NCBI GenBank assembly: GCA_024699125.1
Contig: JAILQE010000006.1
Coordinates: 1-64,000 of the forward strand
Length of the DNA stretch: 64,000 bases
Reading direction: 5' to 3'
Source: Candidatus Saccharimonadota bacterium
Lineage (GTDB): Bacteria > Patescibacteriota > Saccharimonadia > Saccharimonadales > Saccharimonadaceae
The position numbers were made by a program, and so were the translations under genes. A model generated the notes under the pieces. The model was not told the origin of the DNA and did no database searches. It saw only the letters and a program-made list of their open reading frames with translations. This document shows positions 7,572-16,300 of this stretch, in pieces; positions within the stretch are counted from its first letter, which is position 1, and each line of letters starts with the position of its first letter.

Positions 7572-8285
7572 ATGGAAACAGAATTCTTAAAACAATTAGC
7601 AAAAGAAGCGGAGCAGATTTCGCAAAAAAATTTTGATGTCTACCAAAAAGACGATAAAGGTGACCTGGTGACTACGCTCGATAAAGAGATTGAAAAGTAC
7701 TTAATCGAACAAATTATTCAAAACTATCCTGGTTTTGATATTGTTAGCGAAGAGTTCAACGCAGACGGCAAAGTCACAGACAACTGTTTTATCATTGACC
7801 CAATTGACGGCACAATTAATTTCGCCAATGGCATACCATTGTGGGGCATTCAAATTGCTTGCAGAAAAAACGGCGAGACAGTTGCAAGTGTTATCAATCT
7901 ACCAAAGCTTGGCGAGCTTTACTATGCTGATAAAACCGGCGCTTATTTAAATGGCCAAAAGATTTCCATTCGCGAAGTTCCAATAAAGAATGCCGTTTAT
8001 TGCGTAATTGGGCGCAATGCTTCTGGCGTTATTCCAAAAGTACGTGCGTATTCCAGAAACCATCGTAGCCTTGGCGCTTTGTGTGTGGCATTGGCGTTTG
8101 TAGCAAGCGGCAGACTTCACGGCGCCAACTTTAGGGTGAACACTCCATGGGACTATGAGCCGGGCCTTTTCCTTTGCAAAATGGCCGGTGCGGTCACCAA
8201 AAACATTGACGGCTTTCACGCCGCAGCCATGAATCAAGAGTTTTTGGATATTTTGGAAAAGGAGACCGCATTTTATGCACAGTAA
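7572..8285 (+). CDS. Inositol-monophosphatase-family phosphatase
   Basis: 237 residues. The two metal-binding signatures are intact: IVSEE and IIDPIDGTINFANG near residues 57 and 76, and the C-terminal WDYEPGLFLCKMAGA. Lithium-sensitive IMPase-fold enzymes hydrolyse inositol phosphate, histidinol phosphate, PAP or fructose-1,6-bisphosphate; motifs do not decide which. -10-like TAAAAT (7560-7565) ends six bases before the ATG. The next gene starts 11 bases before its stop, so the two are coupled. Confidence 0.88.
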   Translation: METEFLKQLAKEAEQISQKNFDVYQKDDKGDLVTTLDKEIEKYLIEQIIQNYPGFDIVSEEFNADGKVTDNCFIIDPIDGTINFANGIPLWGIQIACRKNGETVASVINLPKLGELYYADKTGAYLNGQKISIREVPIKNAVYCVIGRNASGVIPKVRAYSRNHRSLGALCVALAFVASGRLHGANFRVNTPWDYEPGLFLCKMAGAVTKNIDGFHAAAMNQEFLDILEKETAFYAQ

Positions 8286-9186
8286 TATCATAATTACTTC
8301 TGGGCGCAAATATATAGATATTGATGCCTATGCTAGCATGATCGCATATCGCGAATTACTAAAAGCCGAGGGCAATCCAAATGTTACGGCTTCTACCACG
8401 GCCAGGCTTAATCAAAGCGTGCCACCACTCATTTTAAACTTAAAATATACCTTTGATGACCCCGTTGTAGCCGATGATAGCAAATTTATTCTGCTTGATG
8501 TTTCGAATCCGGATTTCTTTGACGAGCGAATCAAAATTGAAAATGTAATTGAAATCATCGACCATCATTCTGGATTTGAAAAATATTGGACAGACTTTCC
8601 GAATATTAATACTGAGATCGAGTTTATTGGTTCGGTTTGTACGATTATCTATGAAAAAATCGTTCGCGAAAATCATACCGAAATTTTAGACACCGATCTT
8701 TGTAAACTTTTGATTGCTGGGATTTTGGATAATACATTGAATCTTAAATCTAGTATTACTACAGAACGCGACCGCGCTGCATATAACGAGCTTTTAAAAA
8801 TCGGCAACGTGCCTAGCGATTTTTATGCAGAATATTTTTCGGCCTGTGAGGCTGAAATATTGAAGGATTTTACTAAATCGATTAAGGACGATTTAAAAAT
8901 CGAGAAGGCCGGCGATTTACCAGAAGTTATCGGGCAAATGATTGCGCTGAATATAAATAGCTTTAATCTTGATGAAATGAAAAAAGTTTTTGCTGAGTAT
9001 TCAGAATGGATAATGAATGTGATTTCGCTTGAAGACGGCAAAAGCTACATTTACTTTGGCGGTGACGGTGTAAAGCAAAGACTGGAAAAAATCTTTGGCG
9101 TAGAAGCCACGCAAAGTGATTTGTTGATGCTTGATAATTTCCTACTGCGCAAACAAATTATGAAAATGGCGCGCGACGCTATTTGA
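8275..9186 (+). CDS. DHH-family phosphoesterase (family II pyrophosphatase-like)
   Basis: 303 residues. Motifs appear in DHH order: DIDAYASMIAYREL near the N-terminus (the D-x-D site), LLDVSNP, EIIDHHSGF (the DHH), GSVCTIIYE, and AGILDNTLNLKSSITTERD, which resembles the metal-binding segment of manganese-dependent inorganic pyrophosphatases. The usual His of the first motif (H-x-x-x-D-x-D) appears replaced, since the sequence reads TSGRKYIDID. The C-terminal DHHA2-like half is present but divergent. Could be a pyrophosphatase or an exopolyphosphatase relative. Coupled to the IMPase gene; it converges with the next gene with an 8-base overlap. Confidence 0.75.
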   Translation: MHSNIIITSGRKYIDIDAYASMIAYRELLKAEGNPNVTASTTARLNQSVPPLILNLKYTFDDPVVADDSKFILLDVSNPDFFDERIKIENVIEIIDHHSGFEKYWTDFPNINTEIEFIGSVCTIIYEKIVRENHTEILDTDLCKLLIAGILDNTLNLKSSITTERDRAAYNELLKIGNVPSDFYAEYFSACEAEILKDFTKSIKDDLKIEKAGDLPEVIGQMIALNINSFNLDEMKKVFAEYSEWIMNVISLEDGKSYIYFGGDGVKQRLEKIFGVEATQSDLLMLDNFLLRKQIMKMARDAI

Positions 9187-9862
9187 TTCTAGCTAAGATT
9201 GCGAAACGTTTATTTGTATTGCCATGCGAGTATGATGGGAGGTTATCACTAGCCACTGTGTTAATTTTTGGATCGATAATATTTTCTGCTAAAACGCCGG
9301 CAGCCAAGAATTGTTCTGTTGCGGCAGCAGACAAACTTTTGTCATCAAGTTTAAAAATCTTATAGTCTAGAGCGTATGGCGAAAAATAAATTTTAAGACC
9401 CTTTGGATTACTGCCAAATTCACTGGCAAAATAATCAACAAACTTTTGCGCACCGTTTTGTTCCAAATTTTGGCGACCAGCATGCAGTAAACCAAGCACG
9501 CCTAAATTTTCGTCGTAAACGACAGCGCCCAAGCAATCGGCGAGCGGTAGCAATAATCCTACGTCGGTGCATTTAGTAGCTAGGCCATCCGAAACTAAAA
9601 TGTGTTGTTCGGACACGCGAATAACGTAGCTCGATAAATTATCGTACGTGATTTCCTGGTAGTTAGTAAAAACGTTTCTGTCACCGTATACAGTTCTCAC
9701 GCGAGCGATTTGCTCGCCAGTTAGACCTACTTCCCTGCCTAGTTTTGATTGATTATTAATAATTTCCTCTTCGTTTTCGCTACCAAAAAATCGCATGTTG
9801 CCATCTCCAAGTTCAGAAATCACAACTTCAACTTTGCCGTTAAATAAAGAGCGTTTAATCAT
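9179..9862 (-). CDS. YfiH/LACC1-type purine nucleoside phosphorylase domain protein
   Basis: 227 residues of the DUF152 ('multicopper polyphenol oxidase'/LACC1) family, whose members act on purine nucleosides. Seen: LATKCTDVGLLLPLADCLG (conserved D-x-x-P-x-x-x-A-D-C) and GLLHAGRQN, where most relatives have HAGWRG. The His, Cys and final His zinc-type ligands can be placed. I choose the ATG at 9862, which overlaps the TGA of the upstream gene as ATGA; a longer in-frame start would overlap it by 25 bases. Purine salvage fits the auxotrophic lifestyle. Confidence 0.75.
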   Translation of the reverse strand: MIKRSLFNGKVEVVISELGDGNMRFFGSENEEEIINNQSKLGREVGLTGEQIARVRTVYGDRNVFTNYQEITYDNLSSYVIRVSEQHILVSDGLATKCTDVGLLLPLADCLGAVVYDENLGVLGLLHAGRQNLEQNGAQKFVDYFASEFGSNPKGLKIYFSPYALDYKIFKLDDKSLSAAATEQFLAAGVLAENIIDPKINTVASDNLPSYSHGNTNKRFAILARIK

Positions 9863-10122
9863 TTCTTGATTCTCTTTTCCCAAATCTTGCGCACGAATTT
9901 GAGCGAAAGCGTGGAGAGCGTAAAGCCAATCACTGGCACGAGCGATGACAAGAAAATGTTTGAAACTTTTTGAATTGTGAAGCTATAAATCACAACTACA
10001 AAATACGTGAGCACACAAATACAAAGCCGACGAGTCCATGATGTCTCCCATTTTTTGTCCAACTCAACGCGTGCGTTGCGGGCCTTAATTTTAGCAATTT
10101 CAGTTTCGAGTTTGTTATCCAT
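9859..10122 (-). CDS. Small two-helix membrane protein
   Basis: 87 residues: a charged N-terminal helix (LETEIAKIKARNARVELDK), WETSWTRR, then two membrane segments (about 33-52 and 57-74) and a basic tail. This layout recurs in small uncharacterised bacterial membrane proteins; function is unknown. Shine-Dalgarno AAAGGAG precedes the ATG. It is within a minus-strand run from the Fic gene down to the laccase-domain gene. Confidence 0.65.
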   Translation of the reverse strand: MDNKLETEIAKIKARNARVELDKKWETSWTRRLCICVLTYFVVVIYSFTIQKVSNIFLSSLVPVIGFTLSTLSLKFVRKIWEKRIKK

Positions 10123-10132
10123 TTTTTCTCCT

Positions 10133-10546
10133 TTACTTAATTATACTTAAATCACCATGCACAAAGGTTGGGCCAAAGCCCATGATTTCGTCGTACATTG
10201 GCCCAGAAAAGACATCGTTTTCGATAAAAATTTTTTTGTAATTGCGGTGCGCGATGTAGAGTTCGATTAGCGCCGCACCACCAACGTATCCTGAGATTCC
10301 ATGCTTGTCGTAATTTAACAAATAAAATGCATCACACCATTTGCCAACTCGTTCTTCACTGTCTTCGAACAATTTTCGAATCAATTTGACGTGCGCTTCG
10401 TCACTTTCCTGCCAAGTTTTTTCTTCCAAATCTGGATCGTCAACAGTAGATGGCAACATTACTTCGTGGCCGAGCGCTTCGAGTTTTGCTTTTACTTCTG
10501 GCAATTTATTCCAGAAACTACTTGATGCGGCAAGAAAAATTTTCAT
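10133..10546 (-). CDS. Nucleoside 2-deoxyribosyltransferase-like protein
   Basis: 137 residues. The start KIFLAASSSFWN with an early glycine-poor strand, a helix ending in LEALGHEVMLP, a later WCDAFYLLNYDKHG and GISGYVGGAALIELYIAHRNYKKIF follow the order of the nucleoside deoxyribosyltransferase/MazG-neighbour Rossmann-like fold that binds nucleotides or nucleosides. The catalytic Glu may be in GAALIELYIA, as in that family. Assignment is by pattern. Its ATG overlaps the TGA of the 20-codon microgene upstream (ATGA). Confidence 0.55.
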   Translation of the reverse strand: MKIFLAASSSFWNKLPEVKAKLEALGHEVMLPSTVDDPDLEEKTWQESDEAHVKLIRKLFEDSEERVGKWCDAFYLLNYDKHGISGYVGGAALIELYIAHRNYKKIFIENDVFSGPMYDEIMGFGPTFVHGDLSIIK

Positions 10547-10605
10547 ATACCTCCTTTTTGAGCTCGTTCCATGTTGCGATCCATCATTCTATCAAATAGC
10601 GACAT
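10543..10605 (-). CDS. Twenty-residue microprotein or leader peptide
   Basis: ATG at 10605, preceded by an AAAGGA Shine-Dalgarno, then 20 codons giving MSLFDRMMDRNMERAQKGGI and a TGA that overlaps the next start codon as ATGA. The GGAGG used by the next gene lies inside its last codons, so translation of this peptide should control the downstream gene. Amphipathic, rich in Met and Arg. It could be a genuine small protein or only a coupling peptide. Confidence 0.5.
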   Translation of the reverse strand: MSLFDRMMDRNMERAQKGGI

Positions 10606-10617
10606 ATTATCCTTTCT

Positions 10618-10995
10618 TTAATTATTGCCAAAATAATTTGTAGCTTCGTTTCTATCGATAATGTTGTGTGCAATTTTCATTTCTTCCGGCGTGTTGATGT
10701 AGGTGATTTTGAATTTGCCAGAAGTCGTCATGTTGGCGTAATCGTGATTGATTTCCGTAATTTGAATTAGGCCCCAATAGACCCACTTGCCGTTGATATT
10801 TTCAACAAGAAAGTTTCGTACTGGCGGCACACGATAAATTCTGATGCCCGGCTTGTTTTTGAATTCAAAAACCATGTCCTTAAAATCTTCGGCTTTGTAC
10901 AGATTTTTGAAATGTTCTTCTAATTTCAATTGTGCCGGAAAACCTTGCTCTTTCGTGATTTGCAATGTATCGTTTAGTTCGATTTGAAAACCCAT
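10618..10995 (-). CDS. Conserved hypothetical protein
   Basis: 125 soluble residues of mixed alpha/beta character, no signal or membrane segment. The core IRIYRVPPVRNFLVENING and VYWGLIQITEINHDY suggests a beta-rich nucleic-acid or small-molecule binding fold (perhaps ASCH/EVE-like), but I cannot assign it. AGGAG precedes the ATG by six bases. It lies between the Fic gene (14 bases upstream) and the microgene, so it belongs to the same unit. Confidence 0.55.
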   Translation of the reverse strand: MGFQIELNDTLQITKEQGFPAQLKLEEHFKNLYKAEDFKDMVFEFKNKPGIRIYRVPPVRNFLVENINGKWVYWGLIQITEINHDYANMTTSGKFKITYINTPEEMKIAHNIIDRNEATNYFGNN

Positions 10996-11009
10996 GGTGT
11001 CTCCTTATT

Positions 11010-12203
11010 TTATTTATTCATCGCCCAATCAGCGACGTTTTTCCCGTCAGGGAGTTTTTTGTCTTCAACGAAGAAACTAATAATCGTTTCACACTGCCGT
11101 CTTTTAATATCCTCATACATTTCGATCGTCTTTTTATAGTCATCCGAGGTCCATCCTGCAAACGTTTTTTTCACTTCACGAACCACGTTATCACTGCTAT
11201 CATAATCAAAATTAACTCTGATTGGTAAACGGTTTTCATCCTTTAGACTTCTTTCGATAACTGCTTTGGCTGAGCCTTTTTGCGATAAGACAGCTGCTAT
11301 CGTCAAGCCTGCAAGTGTCGAGTTTCTTACTCCGCCACCGCCATCAGACATCGCATAGTTTAGACATTTTATCTCTTCTTCGCTCAATCCTTCCTTATTT
11401 TTATCTGACATCATAACTGACACTATTTTTCCTCTCTCTCTAACTGAATAAATATAGATTTTCTTATCGGCAAGTTCCTCACTCAATAGCCCATCCTTCA
11501 CCATTTGCTCCTGCAGAAACATATTGGCAACATCGTTAATTTCTTCAACTGGTATTATACCGTTTTCAGTGATAAAATTCTCTCTACCAGAACCATCATC
11601 GCTATCCATGTCTTCGTCAAGTCTAATCTTAATATTGTCGTTATGTGCTACGACGTCGTTAGCATTAGACACGTTCCCATTTTTGATTAGCAAGTAAACC
11701 GCCCGGGACGTCCTACCGTTGCCATCTGAAAATAGGTGTAAATTATTAATTGCGTAATAGGCCAGAAGTGCCTTTTTCTCTTTATCATCTATCTTTTTAA
11801 TTGCTTCAAAATATTCATTAAATAATTCCTTTTGCAATTCTGGTTCTGGAGCAATAAGGTTTTTTGTACCGCCTAAGGTCTCGGAACCGACCATCATTCT
11901 ATGGGTTTTATCACCATATATTTCGCTCTTTTTTGAAACTTTTTCATTGCGTAATTGGCTATTTATATGTTGCAAAAAATCTAACGCCGTTGCCGAGTCC
12001 ATCTCGTTCAGCGCCTCATCAACGCTTTTTTCTTTTCCGTCTTCGCCGCCGCGCGCTTTTGCCAGCTCAACAAAACGCTGGACTCTTTCTCCTCTTGTTC
12101 GCTTCATGTGTGTATCAAAGTTTGGTTCCAAAGAAGGGCTCTGTTCGGTTTCTACTTGCTCTTGTCCGCCTGGGTTACTGTTTATTATTTCGGAATTGCT
12201 CAT
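11010..12203 (-). CDS. Fic-family AMP-transferase
   Basis: 397 residues. Residues near 174-185 contain HLFSDGNGRTSR, the catalytic Fic motif (HxFx[D/E]GNGRxxR) with the essential His, the phosphate-binding GNGR and final Arg. A charged N-terminal 60 residues is probably disordered; the C-terminal half after the Fic core is helical and unassigned. Fic enzymes transfer AMP or other phosphate groups onto protein hydroxyls; targets may be own proteins (toxin-type) or, if exported, host proteins. No signal peptide is seen. TATAAT with a later AAGGAG makes this a leadered transcript, divergent from ychF. Confidence 0.85.
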   Translation of the reverse strand: MSNSEIINSNPGGQEQVETEQSPSLEPNFDTHMKRTRGERVQRFVELAKARGGEDGKEKSVDEALNEMDSATALDFLQHINSQLRNEKVSKKSEIYGDKTHRMMVGSETLGGTKNLIAPEPELQKELFNEYFEAIKKIDDKEKKALLAYYAINNLHLFSDGNGRTSRAVYLLIKNGNVSNANDVVAHNDNIKIRLDEDMDSDDGSGRENFITENGIIPVEEINDVANMFLQEQMVKDGLLSEELADKKIYIYSVRERGKIVSVMMSDKNKEGLSEEEIKCLNYAMSDGGGGVRNSTLAGLTIAAVLSQKGSAKAVIERSLKDENRLPIRVNFDYDSSDNVVREVKKTFAGWTSDDYKKTIEMYEDIKRRQCETIISFFVEDKKLPDGKNVADWAMNK

Positions 12204-12298
12204 CTAATCTCCTTATTTACCTATATTATACACTAATCATTGTGCTAGATTTAGCGATGCCCAACCATATACCGCAAAAATATGGTATAATAACAGAT

Positions 12299-13288
12299 AT
12301 GAATTTAAAGATTGGAATTGTTGGGTTGCCGAATGTGGGCAAGTCGACATTGTTTAACGCGTTAACAAACGCCGGGGCACTCGCGGCGAATTATCCTTTT
12401 GCGACCATCGAGCCAAACGTTGGCATCGTGCCGGTGCCAGACGAGCGCTTGGATGTGCTAGCTAAAATGTATGAAACCGACAAAGTTGTGCCGGCCACAG
12501 TTGAGTTTGTTGATATCGCAGGTCTCGTTGCCGGCGCAAGCAAAGGCGAGGGCCTAGGCAATAAATTCCTCGCGCACATTCGCGAATGCCAAGCAATTTG
12601 CCATGTGGTGCGCGCGTTTGTGAATAACGACATTGTGCGTGCCGATAATAAAATCGAGGAAGACATCGTAGCACAAGCCAAAGACGATATTGATATTATT
12701 AATCTTGAACTTCAACTCGCTGACGATGAAACCAAAGAAAAAATTGCCGCGAAGCGCAAAAAAGATCCGCAGGACGAAAACATTCCGTTCCTCACCGAAA
12801 AGCCTGTGATTTATATGTTTAATGTGGACGAGTCCGGCCTTACCGATCCAGATCTGCAGAGCAAGTTGCGCGCACTCGTAGCGCCAGCTGAAGCGATTTT
12901 TGTAAATGCCAAACTCGAAGAAGAAATGGCCGGGATGAATCGCGACGAGCGCAAAGAATTTCTTGAAAGCTATGGCGTCAAAGACGACGCGCTCGGCGAA
13001 CTCATTAAAGCCGCTTACAAAACTCTTGGTTTGCAATCCTTCCTTACCGCTGGCAAAAAAGAGTGTCGCTCTTGGACTATCAAGCAAGGCGCCACTGCCC
13101 CAGAGGCTGCCGGTACCATCCACACTGATTTTGAACGCGGATTTATTGCCGCATCAATTTGCAATTTTGACGATCTCAAAACTCTCGGCTCGGAACAAGC
13201 GGTGAAAGCTGCCGGCAAGCTTCGCACCGAAGGCAAAACCTATATCATGCAAGACGGCGATGTGGTTGAATTCAAATTCAACGTCTAA
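12299..13288 (+). CDS. ychF: Ribosome-associated GTPase/ATPase YchF
   Basis: 329 residues. G1 GLPNVGKST, switch II DIAGLVAGASKGEG, the YchF-specific NVDE in place of NKxD, and a C-terminal TGS domain (WTIKQGATAPEAAGTIHTDFERGF) are all clear. Family members are usually about 363 residues; the shortfall is in the coiled-coil insert. The start is the ATG seven bases after TATAAT (12286-12291); the frame is open further upstream but lies on the promoter. YchF prefers ATP in many bacteria and acts in stress and translation control. Confidence 0.95.
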   Translation: MNLKIGIVGLPNVGKSTLFNALTNAGALAANYPFATIEPNVGIVPVPDERLDVLAKMYETDKVVPATVEFVDIAGLVAGASKGEGLGNKFLAHIRECQAICHVVRAFVNNDIVRADNKIEEDIVAQAKDDIDIINLELQLADDETKEKIAAKRKKDPQDENIPFLTEKPVIYMFNVDESGLTDPDLQSKLRALVAPAEAIFVNAKLEEEMAGMNRDERKEFLESYGVKDDALGELIKAAYKTLGLQSFLTAGKKECRSWTIKQGATAPEAAGTIHTDFERGFIAASICNFDDLKTLGSEQAVKAAGKLRTEGKTYIMQDGDVVEFKFNV

Positions 13289-13294
13289 CAAAAA

Positions 13295-13322
13295 AGAGCC
13301 GGCTAAGACCGGCTCTTTTTTT
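13295..13322. terminator. Bidirectional terminator after ychF
   Basis: AGAGCCGG (13295-13302) / CCGGCTCT (13309-13316) with six-base loop, A-run before and T-run after. The T-run touches the stop codon of the convergent surface-protein gene. Confidence 0.88.
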
Positions 13323-16300
13323 ATTCTAGTACGGCGTTCTTGAAGGCAGTGATGAGGGCTTCGTCGGCAGCTTGGTCTGTGCTGCCAGCCATGAACCATT
13401 CATAGATTTGTTCTTTGGTGCTGAGATACGTCATCATGTGGGTGAACTTGTTGGTGTCGTTTCCCTTTTTCTCGTAGTAACGAGTACGATCTGAGCGGCC
13501 GGAGAGTGAGGTGAGTTCATAGTCTTCATAACGAGTTTCATCATCTACACCAAGCAAACCTTCAAGCAAATATGCAACGGTACCCGCACGGTCTGAGCCG
13601 GCACTACAGTGGAAGTAGATGTTCTTAGGATTTTCCGTATCGGCGATATCCGTCATGATATCTTTTACGGCCTTACGAGTCTTGCTGTAATCGCTGCTAT
13701 CGTTTAGCTCGTCGCCTTCGTGGTATGAGAACTCATAGTGAATCACTTGGTCGTGAGTAAAGAGTTGCAATCTTGAAGCAGGTGGGTTGATAGCGTTCTG
13801 TTCACGCAAATCATATTCTTTATTGAAGCCAAGGTTCGTGAGGTCGGTAACCGTAGCGGAAATACCATTAAAATGTTCACCCCGCATCAGACGGCCATAC
13901 TTAATGGTTCTGCCATCCGTAGTTGGGATGCCGCCAAGATCGCGAATGTTGCGGGTTGGACCAGCAGTAATAAAGCGGCGATTATTGGTGGACTTTGCTT
14001 TAACGTAGCCGTAGACACTGCTGTCATCGGATTTTTCCCAACGATAGGTTTGGCCCGGGATCAAGTTATATAATAGACCAGAATCTGATTTTGTATACGA
14101 AACTTCTTCGATCACGTTTCTGGTAGATTCGTCTACCAGGAACACTCTCATGGCATCAGTGAGACCAGTGTCGTATGGGACTGAGCCATCGCACGCTACC
14201 GTACCGCTGGCGCCATATTTATACTCGAAGTTATTGTCAACATTTGGGTTATTGGTCGTTATGCTACATTCGTTGTTGTCAAAGTTTTGCTTGAGTGCCG
14301 TTAGTAATGCATTTTTATCAGTGTTCCAGGTCTGAACATTTGCAAGATAGTTTTCGGCAGCTGGGCTGGAAACTGTATGTTCTACGATTTCGTCGCTGGA
14401 TTCATATGTATTGTATACGGTGGAGAGGTCGAGCAAGCTGACTGGGACTTCGATAACTGGGCGGATGGCAGAAAGCTTATTGGCGGATACAGCGATGTTG
14501 CCGATATAGCGGCTTTGGGCATCGACCCTAAAGACGTTTTTGTTGCTACTGACTGGAGTCTCAGCCCAGTAGTTGCTTCTTAAGCCCGTAGTTTCAAAGT
14601 TCGTGTTTTCGAACAAGAATGCGCAGCGGTTTGGAATTTCACCAGCGGTTGCGCTGGTGCTGGCTTGTACGTCACAGGCCCTGTACAAATCCTGTGCGGT
14701 AACTAAGCGAGCAGCTTTGCCCTCATAACCGAATGCGGAAGTTGGTAAACCATTTGCAATCGGCATGCCACTTTGGCTGACAATTACGTGTGGAATTGAG
14801 TACAAATCAAGGTTGGTCCAGGATGATGAAGCTGGCAAGTATTCCACCGCCGTAGTTGGGCCTTCTTGGTTGTTGCTACCATAATTATGGTTGGTTGTAT
14901 TGTCTACATGATCGGTCTCGTAGTTGTTGGAGTAGATGAGCGCGGCGTAATTATCATAGGTAGTGAGATAGTAGAATCTATCAGTGTAGTTGCCGTCACC
15001 GTTAAGATCGCAGTCGAAGGCGTCGCCAGCGGTGAGCACATTGTCTGATACACCGCCACGAACTTGGCCATAAGTAATGATGTTGTTGGCGCCAGTGTAT
15101 CCAGCGGCTTTACAACCTTTACCGTCCTCGCTAGCACAAGTCGCTGTATGGATAGTGGAAGCTGTGGCGCGTTTACAAGTGAAGCTATCTCTTACTCTCT
15201 TGTAGTAGGTAACGTCTCCGGAGATTATGGTACTAGACTTCAATGCTGTGCCACCAACTTTTTGCGTAAACCAACCGGTGAAACCAGTGTCTTCTGCGGT
15301 TGGGATATTTTCAACCGTACCGCCGTGGGTGACTGTGCGAGTAGTGATAGTTGATTCATTGTTGTCCTTGAAGGATACTGTGTAAGTATCTGCTGGGTGA
15401 ACCGTGATGCCCACAGTCTTGGTAGTTTCAGAAAGCGCACCCGTGATTGTAATAGTAGTGGTACCTTCGGCGACTGCAGTAACTAGGCCATTTTCATCAA
15501 CCGTTGCGATCGATTCATCCTCCGAAGCAAAGGCATGTGGTTCGTAGTCGTTGACGTTTGTGATATTAATTTGCTCGGTTTCGACTGACTCAAGACGTAA
15601 TTCAATATTTGAATTGGTAACGTCGGCTGAAGAAATATTTTTAACCCAGTGCGCAGTGTAAGAAATATCGGCAGTAGGAGTGATCTCGCCAGCAAATGGA
15701 CCATCATCACCAATGTACCAACCGGTAAATGAATAGTTATTGCGGGTTGGGGTTGGCAAGGTCATCGATTCGCCAATTACAATCAAGTAGGCGCTTGGGG
15801 CAATTGTTGTTCCATTGCCAAGTAGGTTTACTTGATAGTGAGATTCGCGATCATCACCAAGCCTAATTTGCATATTGCTGAGCGTGCCTTTTAGTGCACG
15901 TTTGTAACCACGATCTAGTACGGCTTGATATGGCTCGTCTGGTTTTGCCGGAGTGGCACCAAACCAAGTGGTGATATCAAATGCGTCGTCATTTGAATCT
16001 TCCAAGGTCTGTATAAGGGCCAGGGTGCCGCCGTTAAGGCTGTACCAAATCTTGTCGTTTTTACGAACAATTCTAACCGTGGTGCCGCTAGCCGTTGCAC
16101 CGTCAAACTTTGGAATTGGATTTTGTTGGCCATCGTTTTTACGGTAGTTGATTTCGATATCACTACCGCTACGGCGCACAATCAAACCAGCTCTTTTGTT
16201 TTCGGTGTCTTTGGCACTCACAAATGTTTGCTGTTTGTTTTCGTCGTCATAAAGTGGGTCAGGTTGTTGTGCGGACGCACTGTAGTCGTCGATTGTGAAG

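Noticed and set aside
11864-12298. Upstream 145-codon extension of ychF
   Set aside because: It is antisense to the Fic gene and contains the ychF promoter; YchF homologues start at the GLPNVGKS-proximal Met.
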